DNA of 64,000 bases from Mactromeris polynyma (lineage: Eukaryota; Mollusca; Bivalvia; Venerida; Mactridae). The DNA lies in NCBI GenBank assembly GCA_032209605.1, contig JASFXZ010000032.1, positions 6,325,722 to 6,389,721 on the forward strand, in the 5' to 3' direction. How positions within the stretch are numbered: position 1 is the stretch's first letter; the number at the start of each line of letters is the position of its first letter. Positions 24,363 through 35,682 of this stretch are shown piece after piece. The position numbers and the translations under genes were made by a program. Below the pieces are notes generated by a model. That model did no database searches, was not told where the DNA came from, and saw only the letters and a program-made list of their open reading frames with translations.

Positions 24363-25804
24363 CCAATTAACTGAACTGCTAGCATTATAGTGTCATAAGT
24401 GTAGACTGGTTGCACACTAAAGCCAGGTTTAAATCCCCAGTAAGGTGTTTCCTGCCACTGATCATCCCAAGGGGTTGCTCCTATTTTCGTCCGTCATTTA
24501 TGTTTATGCCTTGTGTCACCTTTGCCTTGTTACTGTTTTCATGTACCTCTATGTATATTATTAAATCACCTTGTGTTTTCGGGGTGGCTGTGCACTTTGT
24601 ATGTGACATTTCCCAATTTTTTTTAATGAATACCTTTCAATGATCTTAATTGCTTCCATAGACAGAAGCTTATGTTGGTATACCAATAGATGTGTAGCGA
24701 CATTACTATAATTTAGTTTAAAACAGACCCTTGATGTCTTGATACAATATTTGCTTCTCTTAAGAAAACAATGACCTTTTATGAAATATAAATACACTGT
24801 GACTCTCTGACTTTCTGTTTATGTGCGATGTTATGTAATTGGCTTTATTTTAATGAATAGGCTGTATATTGCGCTGAAAATTACCAGAAACATTACAGAC
24901 ATATTGGACTTTCTGTGTGTGTAATTTCCTTTTGATATAGTAATGTTTAATTGCAATATCCTTAATATGTCATCGGATTACTTATAACTTGTGTTAAGTG
25001 TAGGTATATAATGGATCTAGAAGTACGGTGATATTGTAAGTTTGTTCAAGCTTTGGACGGGGGCGCAGTAGGAAGATGTCATTATACCCATTGCATTTCA
25101 CAGTACTCGCTATAAAGTTGTAGTATGAGGGGCAACTCCCTGCTTTTATTTTTTCCTCTGATGTCATCTTTTCAACCCGTCCAAATTGCATTTCATTATA
25201 CAACAACAAACATCTTTCAAAAAGATGGTCGGCGCCATCTGAATCAAGCACATTTGTTAAAAAAATAAACTAAAAAGGATTTCGTGGAAAGTGAAAGTAA
25301 ATGTACTGGATAACTTGACAATAAATGAAGGTTGACATTTTGTTGAACATATTTTTATAGATATAATTTAAAGCAAAACTAGAGACATGTATTCTACAGT
25401 GGTTCCCTTTATCCCTTTATAGAACAACCTTACCAAATAGTACTCCTTGGCAAGGTGATTCTGCAAAGTCAACACAGCGAACATTATATCAAACAATTCT
25501 TCCTAATGGTGCCCCTATTACCGTGAGTCTACACAATATAATGCTAGTACTCGCAGTACTTTGATTCTTCACGATCAATTAGTAGATATCGCATTCGGTC
25601 AATTCCGACATTGCTCGGGTTAGTCTTCGTGCATTTCCGGGAAATTCCGTAGACAAAAAATAAACAGAAAGCATTTCCTTTTAAAATATTAGTATACAAG
25701 TAATCTTCACTTTCAACACTTTATGCCGAGATTTGTTCAGTGACAGTTTCTCAGAAGAAATAATTCCTTTCGTCGGTAATAATGTCATTCCTCACCAAAT
25801 ATAA

Positions 25805-26178
25805 ACAAGAAATATCTTGAAAACAGATGGTCGGCGCAATTTGAAGGTTAAGATGTGTTGTGCAACACAAAAAAAATGCCGATGTGTTACGATTGCTGGT
25901 CACTCCAGATCCAAAATGGATTTCGGTAAATTCACCGAAATTCAGAGGATGTCGGTAAGGTAACGTACCCCTTATCCAAAGGTTAACCAATCCGCGTCAA
26001 GGTTACATTTTGTGCGGTTGATGAGAAATTGCCTTGGTGGTTAACGTAGAGTTTGATTGGGTTTACACAACACTGATATGCAAATAGCAAAACCATGTTA
26101 GTACGGCTGTGCCGAAAATTAACACAACACTGATATGCAAATAGCAAAACCATGTTAGTACGGCTGTGCCGAAAATTA
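25805..26178 (-). repeat. Dispersed repeat family C, copy 2, with internal duplication
   Basis: This is the reverse complement of the 19221-19530 repeat. It carries an extra 57-bp direct duplication at its right side. A perfect 20-bp copy of ACTGATATGCAAATAGCAAA appears in both units. Confidence 0.8.
26065..26178. repeat. Perfect 57-bp tandem duplication
   Basis: The unit starting ACACAACACTGATATGC at 26065 recurs without change at 26122 and ends GCCGAAAATTA at 26178. Identity of the two units implies a recent event inside an older repeat. Confidence 0.9.
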
Positions 26179-26864
26179 CATACGTTAGGCCTACATAAAA
26201 TATGTACTTTAAAATATAGACAACTATACGTCATCAAATTGTCGTGAAAAATAATAATCATTTCAATGACTCGGCATTATCGAATGGATGTTTGCATACT
26301 TCTATCAAAATCAACATATGATTATTAATAATTTGCATGCGGTCTGATTTCTTGTCTAGTTTATATTCCGTAGGTTGATTGTTCGCTGGCTGCTGTCGGG
26401 CATAAACATTGCTACATCGTCATTAACTAATAATTAATGCGTCTAAATCCTTTGATTTTCTGACGTGAACAAATTGACGTCGTGTCCTGTTATGATTCTG
26501 TAATGATTACCTTTTAAAATATGTACATATTGTGAATTTATCACCTCATTATAAGTTTCACTTGTTAAGAACGTCAATTGTATGTGTTTGTATGTTTGTA
26601 CGTATGATTTATGAGAATATTAGAATGCTTGAAACGTCCCTGGCGTGCGATCTGAGTTTGAGAATGTAATAAAATGTTTCAAAATTGATACGCTATGAAT
26701 ATTAATAAAATGAATCATGTTAAAACAGCATTCCCTGTCCTACAGACGCTCTATACTGGTTCACCTTTCAACTCAAGTCAAAACAATTAATTTGTTATAT
26801 ACGATATACTGGTGGTGACATTCATTCTTTCTCTCCTTGGAAAATCTCGTTTTCAAAATTTCCA

Positions 26865-27050
26865 CATCATGAATTCACGATTTCAACTTCACCAATTTCG
26901 CGAGTTCAACTTCACGAAATCATAATATTGAATTCGTGGAGATAAAATCATGAATTCGTGGAATTGAAATTGTTACATCACGAGTTCAAGATTGTGAATT
27001 CGCGAAGTTGAAATCTAAAATGCACGAATTCAAGATTATGAATCATTATG
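26865..27050. repeat. Alternating inverted-repeat block around GAATTCGTG
   Basis: Six or more copies of GAATTCGTGG / CACGAATTC and of TTCAACTTCACGAA / GCGAAGTTGAAATC occur in alternating orientation within 185 bp. It could fold into several hairpins. It is likely a decayed MITE cluster or foldback element; the class is unknown. Confidence 0.6.
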
Positions 27051-27400
27051 GGTCATCATATACAAATAAAACTTGTAAAGATATTGTGTTTTAAGCAACA
27101 TTTTTAAATTTACTAGTAATAAAATTTCCAAAGATGGGAATCCTATCCCATCAGTTATGTTTGTGCATTGTCTCTACTTTGCTTTTACACTTTTTTACAT
27201 GTATATAATAATAATTGAGCGCTGCTATGGGATTTACAACCTCTTCTATAAGTGACATCATTTCCAGAAAACGTAACATGTGATGTCACTATTTGCAAGC
27301 AGGAAACAATATTTACTCAATATAATTACTTCGTTTTCATGTTGCCAAGATCATGTATCCTTGTGATTCTGGTGTGACCGTGATATCACAAAAATACATA

Positions 27401-27555
27401 CAGTAAAACCTCAATAATACGACCCTAGAAAAGTGGTCTACTTATCGAGGTGGTCGATGTATCTTCTTACGGATGTAGAATGGGCTATTCGAAAGTATGT
27501 ATTATTCGAAATAATATTTCGGACCCATTGAATTCGAATGAACGAGGTCCGACTG
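27401..27555 (+). mobile_element. Chimeric MITE: family A left end joined to family B right end
   Basis: The left part CAGTAAAACCTCAATAATAC to GAGGTGGTC is family A and is preceded by TA. From TGTATCTTCTTACGGATG onwards the sequence is family B and ends AACGAGGTCCGACTG. The join lies near 27459. The right flank is TC and not TA. Confidence 0.7.
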
Positions 27556-28499
27556 TCTATCTCATAGAAATGGAATCGGTTTTTTCTAGAACTACGCTTC
27601 AGGAAATCTTCTCATAGTGTTGAGGTGAACAAAATCACGTACACACGGAATAACAAACAAATATTTGATCGCTTATATCATTTCATTTTCTAGTAAGTCT
27701 TTGAGCTCGCGCCAATTACCTTGAACATTTCTTGCCAAAGCACCACATCTAACACGAACTGCTTCATGTACCATTTGTTGGTGGCTACCCTTGGTTGTTA
27801 TGTTCTATGTTCGAAAGCCCATTAACACAAACGTTGCACTAAATTTCTCATATTAATTTTTCTTTTAATTTCTTGTGAGATGGAAGTTTCGGATGTTCAC
27901 ATTAACTTTCAATTCGTTATTTAATTGCGGTAGTACTTAGATTTACACATGCGAGAGTGTTTTCGTTTTGTGCAGGTACGGTATCCTTGATGTGGATATT
28001 TGAAGTGTTTTCAAGATGCTTAATAAAATGTTCTTGAATTAAGTATTCGTTCATCAGTATGTTAAAACATGTTAATCGTAATATTAAGCCGTGAGAAAAT
28101 GTAATATTCTTGTTTTTGAATATAGAGGTTATAAATTTCTAAATATTTTGTTTAATCAAGTAAGCCGGTATACATAATAATGAGCTAAGGATCGGTGAAA
28201 AACTTAGCGTTAATCAGATTGACAATTGTTCACGAGTGATATATACATGATATAAATATGTATCACAATCTAAATGTATAGCATGTGTCTGTTTAAAGCA
28301 TCATTCAATTGAGAGGACCGGTGTCATCGTCACATGATATGTCACGTGGTATACGTAGCAGTATCCTTAGCAACATAGACACAATATCCATTATCTTATA
28401 CCGTTTTAAAATATCAGATGAAACAATAACATTATATATCTCTATTGCAAAAACCATAACGTGTATGACCCTGTCATTAAAAAGTTAATACATGAATGA

Positions 28500-28592
28500 C
28501 CTCTGTACAAACGTACTTAACATAATTAGACCACCCTGCTATTAAGACCAGTTTTGTTAAGTCCCTTAAGTGGTCTTATTATTTTACTGTAC
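28500..28592 (+). mobile_element. MITE family A, deleted copy
   Basis: It has AGACCACCCTGCTATTAAGA and AAGTGGTCTTATTATTTTAC then TG and TA. It keeps the family-A outer motifs but lacks most of the centre. Confidence 0.55.
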
Positions 28593-28879
28593 ATATTTTA
28601 TAAATCAATGAATATAAAAATGTGTTGTTTTTTTTAATTTGAAAAGGAATGGCATTCATGTAAATCATAAATAATAAAAGTAAATTAAATCATTGCGGAG
28701 ACAGTGACAAAGGTGAAAGTAAAGGTTCATTGTACTATGGTGACCTTGGGCTCTTTGTATGCTAAGTGTTTAACTTATGTTGGTTGCTTCATCTTGGCTA
28801 TCGATTTCAACTTTAAAATTCATGATTATCGATCGATTTCAACATTTTTATGTTATGATACGCCTCCAACATTGTCAGC

Positions 28880-28945
28880 CCGTCCCGGTTAGCTTTGTCT
28901 GTAAAGCGCTCGACTGCTAAACCGGAAGTCGTAGGTTCAAGCCGG
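28880..28945 (+). repeat. tRNA-like SINE head feeding a satellite
   Basis: GGTTAGCTTTGTCTGTAAAG resembles a tRNA A box and D arm. It is followed by GCTCGACTGCTAAACC as an anticodon arm and GTCGTAGGTTCAAGCC as a T arm with a B box. The sequence then runs directly into the 20-bp array, whose unit is this last segment. Confidence 0.65.
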
Positions 28946-29682
28946 AAAGCGTAGACTCAAGCTAACAGTCGTAGGTTCAAGCTGGAAGTCGTAAGTTCAA
29001 GCTAGACGTCGTAGGTTCAAGCTAGACGTCGTAGGTTCAAGCCGGTAGTCGTAGGTTCAAGCTGAAAGTCGTAGGTTCAAGCTAGACATCGTAGGTTCAA
29101 GCTAGACGTCGTAGGTTCAAGCTGAAAGACGTAGGTTCAAGCTAGACGTCGAAGGTTCAAGCTGAAAGTCGTAGGTTCAAGCTGAAAGTCGTAGGTTCAA
29201 GCTAGACGTCGTAGGTTCAAGCTAGACGTCGTAGGTTCAAGCTGGAATACGTAGGTTCAAGCTAGACATCGTAGGTTCAAGCTAGACGTCGTAGGTTCAA
29301 GCTGAAAGTCGTAGGTTCAAGCTAGACGTCGTAGGTTCAAGCTGAAAGTCGTAGGTTCAAGCTAGACGTCGTAGGTTCAAGCTAGACGTCGTAGGTTCAA
29401 GCTAGACGTCGTAGGTTCAAGCTGGAAGTCGTAGGTTCAAGCTAGACGTCGTAGGTTCAAACTGGAATACGTAGGTTTAAGATGAAAGTCGTAGGTTCAA
29501 GCTAGACATCGTAGGTCCAAGCTAGACGTCGTAGGTTCAAGCTGAAAGTCGTAGGTTCAAGCTAGACGTCGTAGGTTCAAGCTGAAAGTCGTAGGTTCAA
29601 GCTAGACGTCGTAGGTCCAAGCTGGAAGTCGGAGGTTCAAGCTGGAAGACGTAGGTTCAAGCTGGAAGTCGTAGGTTGGAGC
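28926..29682 (+). repeat. 20-bp satellite array of a B-box unit, about 38 copies
   Basis: The unit GTCGTAGGTTCAAGCTAGAC repeats with period 20. Variants at the last bases (AGAC, GAAA, GGAA) and at TC/AC are mixed along the array. GGTTCAAGC is close to the Pol III B box GGTTCGANTCC. The first unit is part of the tRNA-like head immediately upstream. The array ends at GTAGGTTGGAGCTC near 29682. Confidence 0.95.
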
Positions 29683-29689
29683 TCTGTGT

Positions 29690-30690
29690 GGGACAAAATA
29701 TTTGTATACACAACATCAAATAAGGCAAACTGTTTCAGATATTGATATCGTTTACAAAATGTTTCACTCACATTTCGACAGAAAACGTTGTAAGATTGTA
29801 ATCTTTCGCATGAGCTTAATGTAGGTACATCCGAAATAGATAACACTGTCAATTTATTCACTTACATGTAAACATTGTCTTTAATTCGACTAATGCATTA
29901 CACTATATTATATGTATTGTATCGAAATTTGGCCAAATCTTATTCAAGCTCACGGCCAAAATCGCTTTTTACATATATTAATACATACGAATTACACTAC
30001 TTGTCGCTTAGTTGAATATTATTTATCTTATATCACGGCATATCAGTTAATATCACCAATATTGTCCCGTTTGATATAAAAAAGTTATAATCATCGTGTC
30101 CACGAGGCAGGAAATGGCAAACTTTATCTTAAAACAAATAGAGACGACGTATCGATAATGCCTGTAATTCAATTATTACCATATTAAGCAAAGACTAATG
30201 TTATAAAAATCGATACAGATTTGACAAACAGCGTTTTTCTAACTTCCTATTTATTACAATACACCTGATACTTAATGGACGAGTTCATTGAGGCATTAAC
30301 ATCAACATTTAGCATCCGCGTGGTTAATATGTTAATTTACAGATCGTTTGGACGCCGTATTTCCCGCCTTTATGACATCTGTTAGATATGCTTATACACT
30401 AATATGTTTATCAATGATGATATCTTCCAAAGTCTGAAAGCAAGTTTTATTAAATCAGTCATTAAATGATGATATCTGACCGGTATTGTTTGTATCCGTG
30501 ATGGGTTGTGCTAATACCCGAATGCGACCGAAACAGGACGGAAACTAGACATAAGTGAGCGCAGGGCAGACCGCATTTACACATATTTCTTAGAGTAGGA
30601 TATTGTGCTCAGAGGGACTTTGACAGATCGGAGTGACAGCAAAGTTTTTCAAAAGATAGCTAATACTTAAATGTCTTATTATTGCAAATT
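29690..30690. other. Gene-free interval
   Basis: Nothing supportable as a gene or named repeat is seen in this AT-rich kilobase. Confidence 0.5.
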
Positions 30691-30691
30691 C

Positions 30692-30770
30692 CGTCAAATT
30701 ACTTCAATTCCGTCAAATTCCGTCAAATTCCGTCAAATTACGTCAAATTACGTCAAATTCCGCGAATTAA
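30692..30770. repeat. 10-bp tandem repeat (GTCAAATTCC)
   Basis: About seven copies of a 10-bp unit alternate between GTCAAATTCC and GTCAAATTAC, with one TTCAATTCC variant near the left edge. Confidence 0.85.
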
Positions 30771-31544
30771 AATATATTCGTCAGCAAGAATGCCATTCCT
30801 TACCAAATAAGTAAAAGTGTTTTTTTACATACATTAATTACATAAAATATATATTGCCGCTAATCTTGACACTATAGAGGTGAATAAAAGTGCAACGAAC
30901 GATTACTCTGCGTGAGATTGAAGAAATACACGTTACGTCGCAATTGAACAACGAATTGGCTGATTATTTGGATAATAAACGGCTATTAAGTACAACAGGT
31001 AATGATACGTATATGCACGTATTCCATGATTTATAGAATTATGTGATGTCTCAACTGAGTTCTCGTGAAGTCTCGTTTCAATTCTCGCAAAGTTCATGCT
31101 ACCTACAGTTCGGTATCTTATCATGCCTGTATACTTGGCATTCCCCTTGTATCAATTTGTGTTAAACATCTTTTTAATGAGCCATAATTAGGCTATTTAT
31201 GCATTGACACTAAATTATTGCATCCGAAATCCTTATCTCCATGTCTGCGGATTTGTTTATAAATCTTTCAACAACTATCAGCAAGTAGCTATTTGCCGAC
31301 TCTTATTACCACATAAAGTAAAATATATACATAAACAAGGTTTAGTTAATAGCCTTATCTACGTGTATGTTAGGATACAAAGTTTTTTCCTTATCATTCC
31401 CTGTGATTTAGTTTCTGTAATTCATATAGGATGATAAGTTTGTATATAACGAGAGAAGGCTGTACTCCATATCAAAGATCTCAATAAACTAGCAATATTG
31501 TTCATTATATTTATACTTGCAGATTGTCATAGTCCTGTAAAGTC

Positions 31545-31705
31545 ATATATTTTCGCGAGGTCAATATTTCGCGAATTACGTTTGTCACATTGTTTCGCGA
31601 TGTTAAACGTTCGCGAGCTTCTACTTTCAGTTTTGTTGTAAAATTAACACGACAATATACCGAGCATTTGATTTCGCGAATAAAACGAACTCGCGTAAAT
31701 AACTA
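31545..31705. repeat. TTCGCGA cluster with inverted symmetry
   Basis: Five TTCGCGA motifs and one ACTCGCGTAA lie within 160 bp. The outer parts (TTTTCGCGAGGTCAAT and GCGAATAAAACGAACTCGCG) are roughly inverted to one another. CGCG is rare elsewhere in the window. It is probably an old MITE of unknown family. Confidence 0.45.
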
Positions 31706-32179
31706 AGATTATTTTTTCTCAAAAATGTCTGATTTTGCAGTTTTTAATCTAAAAAATCATCAACATTTGAAGGATTTATGCGCGTGCAATCTAAGGTCAC
31801 GTGCTACACCCATTGTATATGGGGTGGGCGCGGTGGAAACTACCAGAAATTGAGTATATGTTATAATAATGAACACGATTCTTATCCAAAGGAGGCAGTT
31901 GTTTTTTTAATTTCACCTATTGTATCATTTGTCCGTCCAAAACTGGAGAACCAGAAGTAATTGCACGAGCGGTTTTGACGTATGAACAACAATGTTATAC
32001 TTTATTGATATAAGAAAGTGTAGATACACATTTTATCGGTGAAAATATTGTACGCACAAACAGTCAAGGTCAATAACTGTGGTTATTTCGCTAGTGAATT
32101 TTTGATAATATTTCCTCGAGGTAATTATGCACAAGCGATGTGCAATATGACGACATTGGCATACTATGAGAAGTATTAG

Positions 32180-34120
32180 CCCGAGTACATTAGACCGAGT
32201 GCCAACATCAGCCTAATGTGCCAACACCGACCAAGTGTTTTAACACTGGCCTCGTAAGCCAACACTGACATAGCGTACCAATACAGACCTAGCGTGTCAA
32301 AACCGGCATAGTGTGCCAACAACGACCTAGTGTGCCAACACCGACCTAGTGTGCCAACATCGACCTAGTGTGCCAACAACGACCTAGTGTGCCAACACCG
32401 ACCAAGTGTGCCAACAACGACCTAGTGTGCCAACACCGACCTAGTGTGCCAACATCGACCTAGTGTGCCAACACCGACCTAGTGTGCCAACAACGACATA
32501 GTGTGCCAACACCGACCTAGTGTGCCAACACCGACCTAGTGTGCCAACATCGACCTAGTGTGCCAACAACGACCTAGTGTGCCAACAACGACCTAGTGTG
32601 CCAACACCGACCTAGTGTGCCAACATCGACCTAGCCTGCCAACACCGACCTAGTGTGCCAACATCGACCTAGTGTGCCAACATCGACCTAGTGTGCCAAC
32701 ATCGACCTAGTGTGCCAACACCGACCTAGTGTGCCAACACCGACCTAGTGTGCCAACAACGACCTAGTGTGCCAACACCGACCTAGTGTGCCAACACCGA
32801 CCTAGTGTGCCAACATCGACCTAGTGTGCCAACACCGACCTAGTGTGCCAACAACGACATAGTGTGCCAACACCGACCTAGTGTGCCAACACCGACCTAG
32901 TGTGCCAACATCGACCTAGTGTGCCAACAACGACCTAGTGTGCCAACAACGACCTAGTGTGCCAACACCGACCTAGTGTGCCAACATCGACCTAGCCTGC
33001 CAACACCGACCTAGTGTGCCAACATCGACCTAGTGTGCCAACATCGACCTAGTGTGCCAACATCGACCTAGTGTGCCAACACCGACCTAGTGTGCCAACA
33101 CCGACCTAGTGTGCCAACACCGACCTAGTGTGCCAACACCGACCTAGTGTGCCAACAACGACATAGTGTGCCAACACCGACATAGTGTGCCAACACCGGC
33201 GTAGTGTGCCAACACCGGCATAGTGTGCCAACAACGACATAGTGTGCCAACACCGGCATAGTGTGCCAACAACGACATAGTGTGCCAACACCGACATAGT
33301 GTGCCAACACCGGCATAGTGTGCCAACACCGACATAGTGTGCCAACACCGGCATAGTGTGCCAACAACGACATAGTGTGCCAACAACGACCTAGTGTGCC
33401 AACACCGACATAGTGTGCCAACAACGACATAGTGTGCCAACACCGACATAGTGTGCCAACAACGACCTAGTGTGCCAACACCGACATAGTGTGCCAACAT
33501 CGACCTAGTGTGCCAACATCGACCTAGTGTGCCAACATCGACCTAGTGTGCCAACATCGACATAGTGTGCCAACAACGACCTAGTGAGCCAACACCGACC
33601 TAGTGTGCCAACATCGACCTAGTGTGCCAACACCGACCTAGTGTGCCAACATCGACCTAGTGTGCCAACATCGACCTAGTGTGCCAACAACGACCTAGTG
33701 TGCCAACAACGACCTAGTGTGCCAACATCGACCTAGTGTGCCAACAACGACCTAGTGTGCCAACACCGACCTAGTGTGCCAACATCGACCTAGTGTGCCA
33801 ACAACGACCTAGTGTGCCAACAACGACCTAGTGTGCCAACACCGACATAGTGTGCCAACAACGACCTAGTGTGCCAACACCGACCTAGTGTGCCAACATC
33901 GACCTAGTGTGCCAACATCGACATAGTGTGCCAACAACGACCTAGTGTGCCAACACCGACATAGTGTGCCAACACCGACATAGTGTGCCAACATCGACAT
34001 AGTGTTCCAACACCGACATAGTGTGCCAACATCGACCTAGTGTGCAAACATCGACCTAGCCTGCCAACACCGACCTAGTGTGCCAACATCGGCCGAGTGC
34101 TCCAACACTGGCATAGTGTG
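32180..34120. repeat. 19-bp satellite array, about 100 copies, with higher-order structure
   Basis: The unit GTGCCAACACCGACCTAGT repeats with period 19 for about 1.9 kb. Units differ mainly at two sites: ACC/ATC/AAC after CCAAC, and CCTAG/CATAG. A run of about 17 units beginning near 32434 recurs 361 bp later (19 x 19), marked by rare variants: CAACGACATA at 32491 and 32852, and CTAGCCTGCC at 32631 and 32992. The segment about 33145-33480 is enriched in CATAG and GGCATAG units. Edges are degenerate on both sides. Because 19 is not a multiple of three, stop-free frames in several phases are by-products. Confidence 0.97.
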
Positions 34121-34699
34121 CATTTTGACGCACCAACCGTGGATTACAACCTTTTTATTGCATAATTATGCTCGACGCCCGGAATACGTCAGTCAGTAGA
34201 ATAGCACATTGCCATGGGTTGTTTAAAGTAAACGTTTAAAAAACAAATGGAATAATCCTCGGATACACTGTCACCCAGATTTTTTCATTCAAACGACCAA
34301 CAAATGAAAGGAAAACTCATGTACTGATGCTCTGTTCAGTATTACTCCGCCCGTCACTCACGAGCATCTAAATAATCAACATTGTATTTATCACCTTAAT
34401 TTAAGTCCAAACAATTAACTTCGCCAAGATGATTTCATAAAAGAGTTAAGTTAAACAATAAATGTGTTCCGATGGCAACGTCCATTTCCGCTACCGCTCT
34501 AATACACTTCATCACAAATTAAAAGATACATAAAACTTATTTAAACACTTAACTTAAATGATTAACCGTAAAAACTGATACACAAGAAAATACTTAAAAC
34601 CACGTGATCACTGTGAGGTGAAATATGATAAATTTGTGTGAGGAGCGGATATGTTAAAAGAAACAACGTATTTTTCACACGGTAGTACCGGAACTATTT

Positions 34700-34830
34700 A
34701 TTCTGCGACAATGCCTGTGCCACGTTCATCTTTGAGTATCAGTGTATTACCCCGCAACCTCTACAAAGCAATACCGTTTGGTGTTCAACTATCGGCTGTT
34801 GTTGAGAGGTTGTTGCCATCGACAGGTTAT
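34700..34830. mobile_element. Possible MITE family D fragment
   Basis: GCAACCTCTACAAAGCAA and GTTGTTGAGAGGTTGTTGCC face each other as in family D interiors. Terminal CAG and TA are not clear. Confidence 0.35.
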
Positions 34831-34932
34831 ATTGGTTGTAAATTTTATTAAGGAAAACTGATAGTAGTTTAATGCAAAGTTGATTCTCTAGAAAGGGCCG
34901 CCCTGGAAAGATTGCTATTCAAATCAAAAGTA

Positions 34933-35110
34933 CACTAAAACCTCTATAATAAGACCACCCTTGGTATCCTTAAACAATAATCTTCTTATTGAGGTGGTTT
35001 TAATATTGAAGATGAATAAAGAGCAAAGTTGTGAAAATGGACTTGAAAACTGTGTTCTTAATTTTGAGGTGGTCTTATCATTTAGGTGGTCGTTAAGTGA
35101 GGTTTTACTG
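34933..35110 (+). mobile_element. MITE family A, full-length copy (178 bp)
   Basis: Left end CACTAAAACCTCTATAATAA follows TA. The interior has GAATAAAGAGCAAAG, GAAAATGGACTTGAAAA and TTAATTTTGAGGTGGTC. The right end is TTAAGTGAGGTTTTACTG followed by TA. Terminal inverted repeats and TA flanks fit a non-autonomous pogo/Tigger-type element. Confidence 0.88.
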
Positions 35111-35506
35111 TATCGAGTAAGTTTACCTATATTAGCGTTCTAATTCACCGCCAATGTTATTAAAAACTGACCTAAGTATTGTAATGAATAAATAATGTAC
35201 GAATTATTATCGTAACAAATCGTGTCCACTTCGAGATAAATGTACATGAAAATTGTGAACAGTTGTGTGACTATTGTGCTTTTGAATGAAACCGACTGTT
35301 TTCGAAATTAATTGAAATATGGAAAAGCTATTTTCTAATAGACTTTAATGTATCTATTTCAAGCTGTCTATCTGTTTGTGATGCATTTTGTTCATAGATT
35401 TGTGACTACAAGTATAGTATTATTTAATTTCTAAACCATATCATGACAAACCCTCGCCAACTCATCTTTTTTTCAATATTATTGATATTACTGTAAATAT
35501 TAGGTA

Positions 35507-35682
35507 CAGTAAAACCTAGATAATAAAACCATCAATAGGACTCTTGAAAAATGGTCTTCTTATTGAGGTGGTCTTAATATTGATGTAAAAAAGAGCAAAA
35601 TAGTGAAAATGGACTTGAAAATTGTGTTCTTAATTTTGAGGTGGTCTTATTATTGAGATGGTCTTTAAGTATGGTTTTATTG
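35507..35682 (+). mobile_element. MITE family A, full-length copy (176 bp)
   Basis: It starts CAGTAAAACCTAGATAATAA after TA and ends TTAAGTATGGTTTTATTG before TA. The order matches the copy 400 bp to the left, in the same orientation. Confidence 0.88.

Noticed and set aside
24994..25251. 85-codon frame with an LDSDGADHLFERCLLLYNE opening
   Set aside because: It looks protein-like at first, but no family is recognised. The GGCGCCGACCATCTTTTT segment resembles an end of repeat family C, so it is probably repeat-derived.
19338..25990. Conserved 60-residue frame (MVNLWI..GTLPYR) found in two places
   Set aside because: The two copies lie in a dispersed repeat and have no start context, domain or matching flanks. 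Similarity comes from the shared repeat.
28926..29682. CRISPR-like array of regular 20-bp units
   Set aside because: There are no unique spacers, because the unit is contiguous and tandem, and the host is a eukaryote.
33106..33500. Frames of 82-118 codons reading VGTLCRCWHTMSVLAHY repeats
   Set aside because: These are three phases of the 19-bp satellite. A non-multiple-of-three unit lacking stops gives this in every phase.
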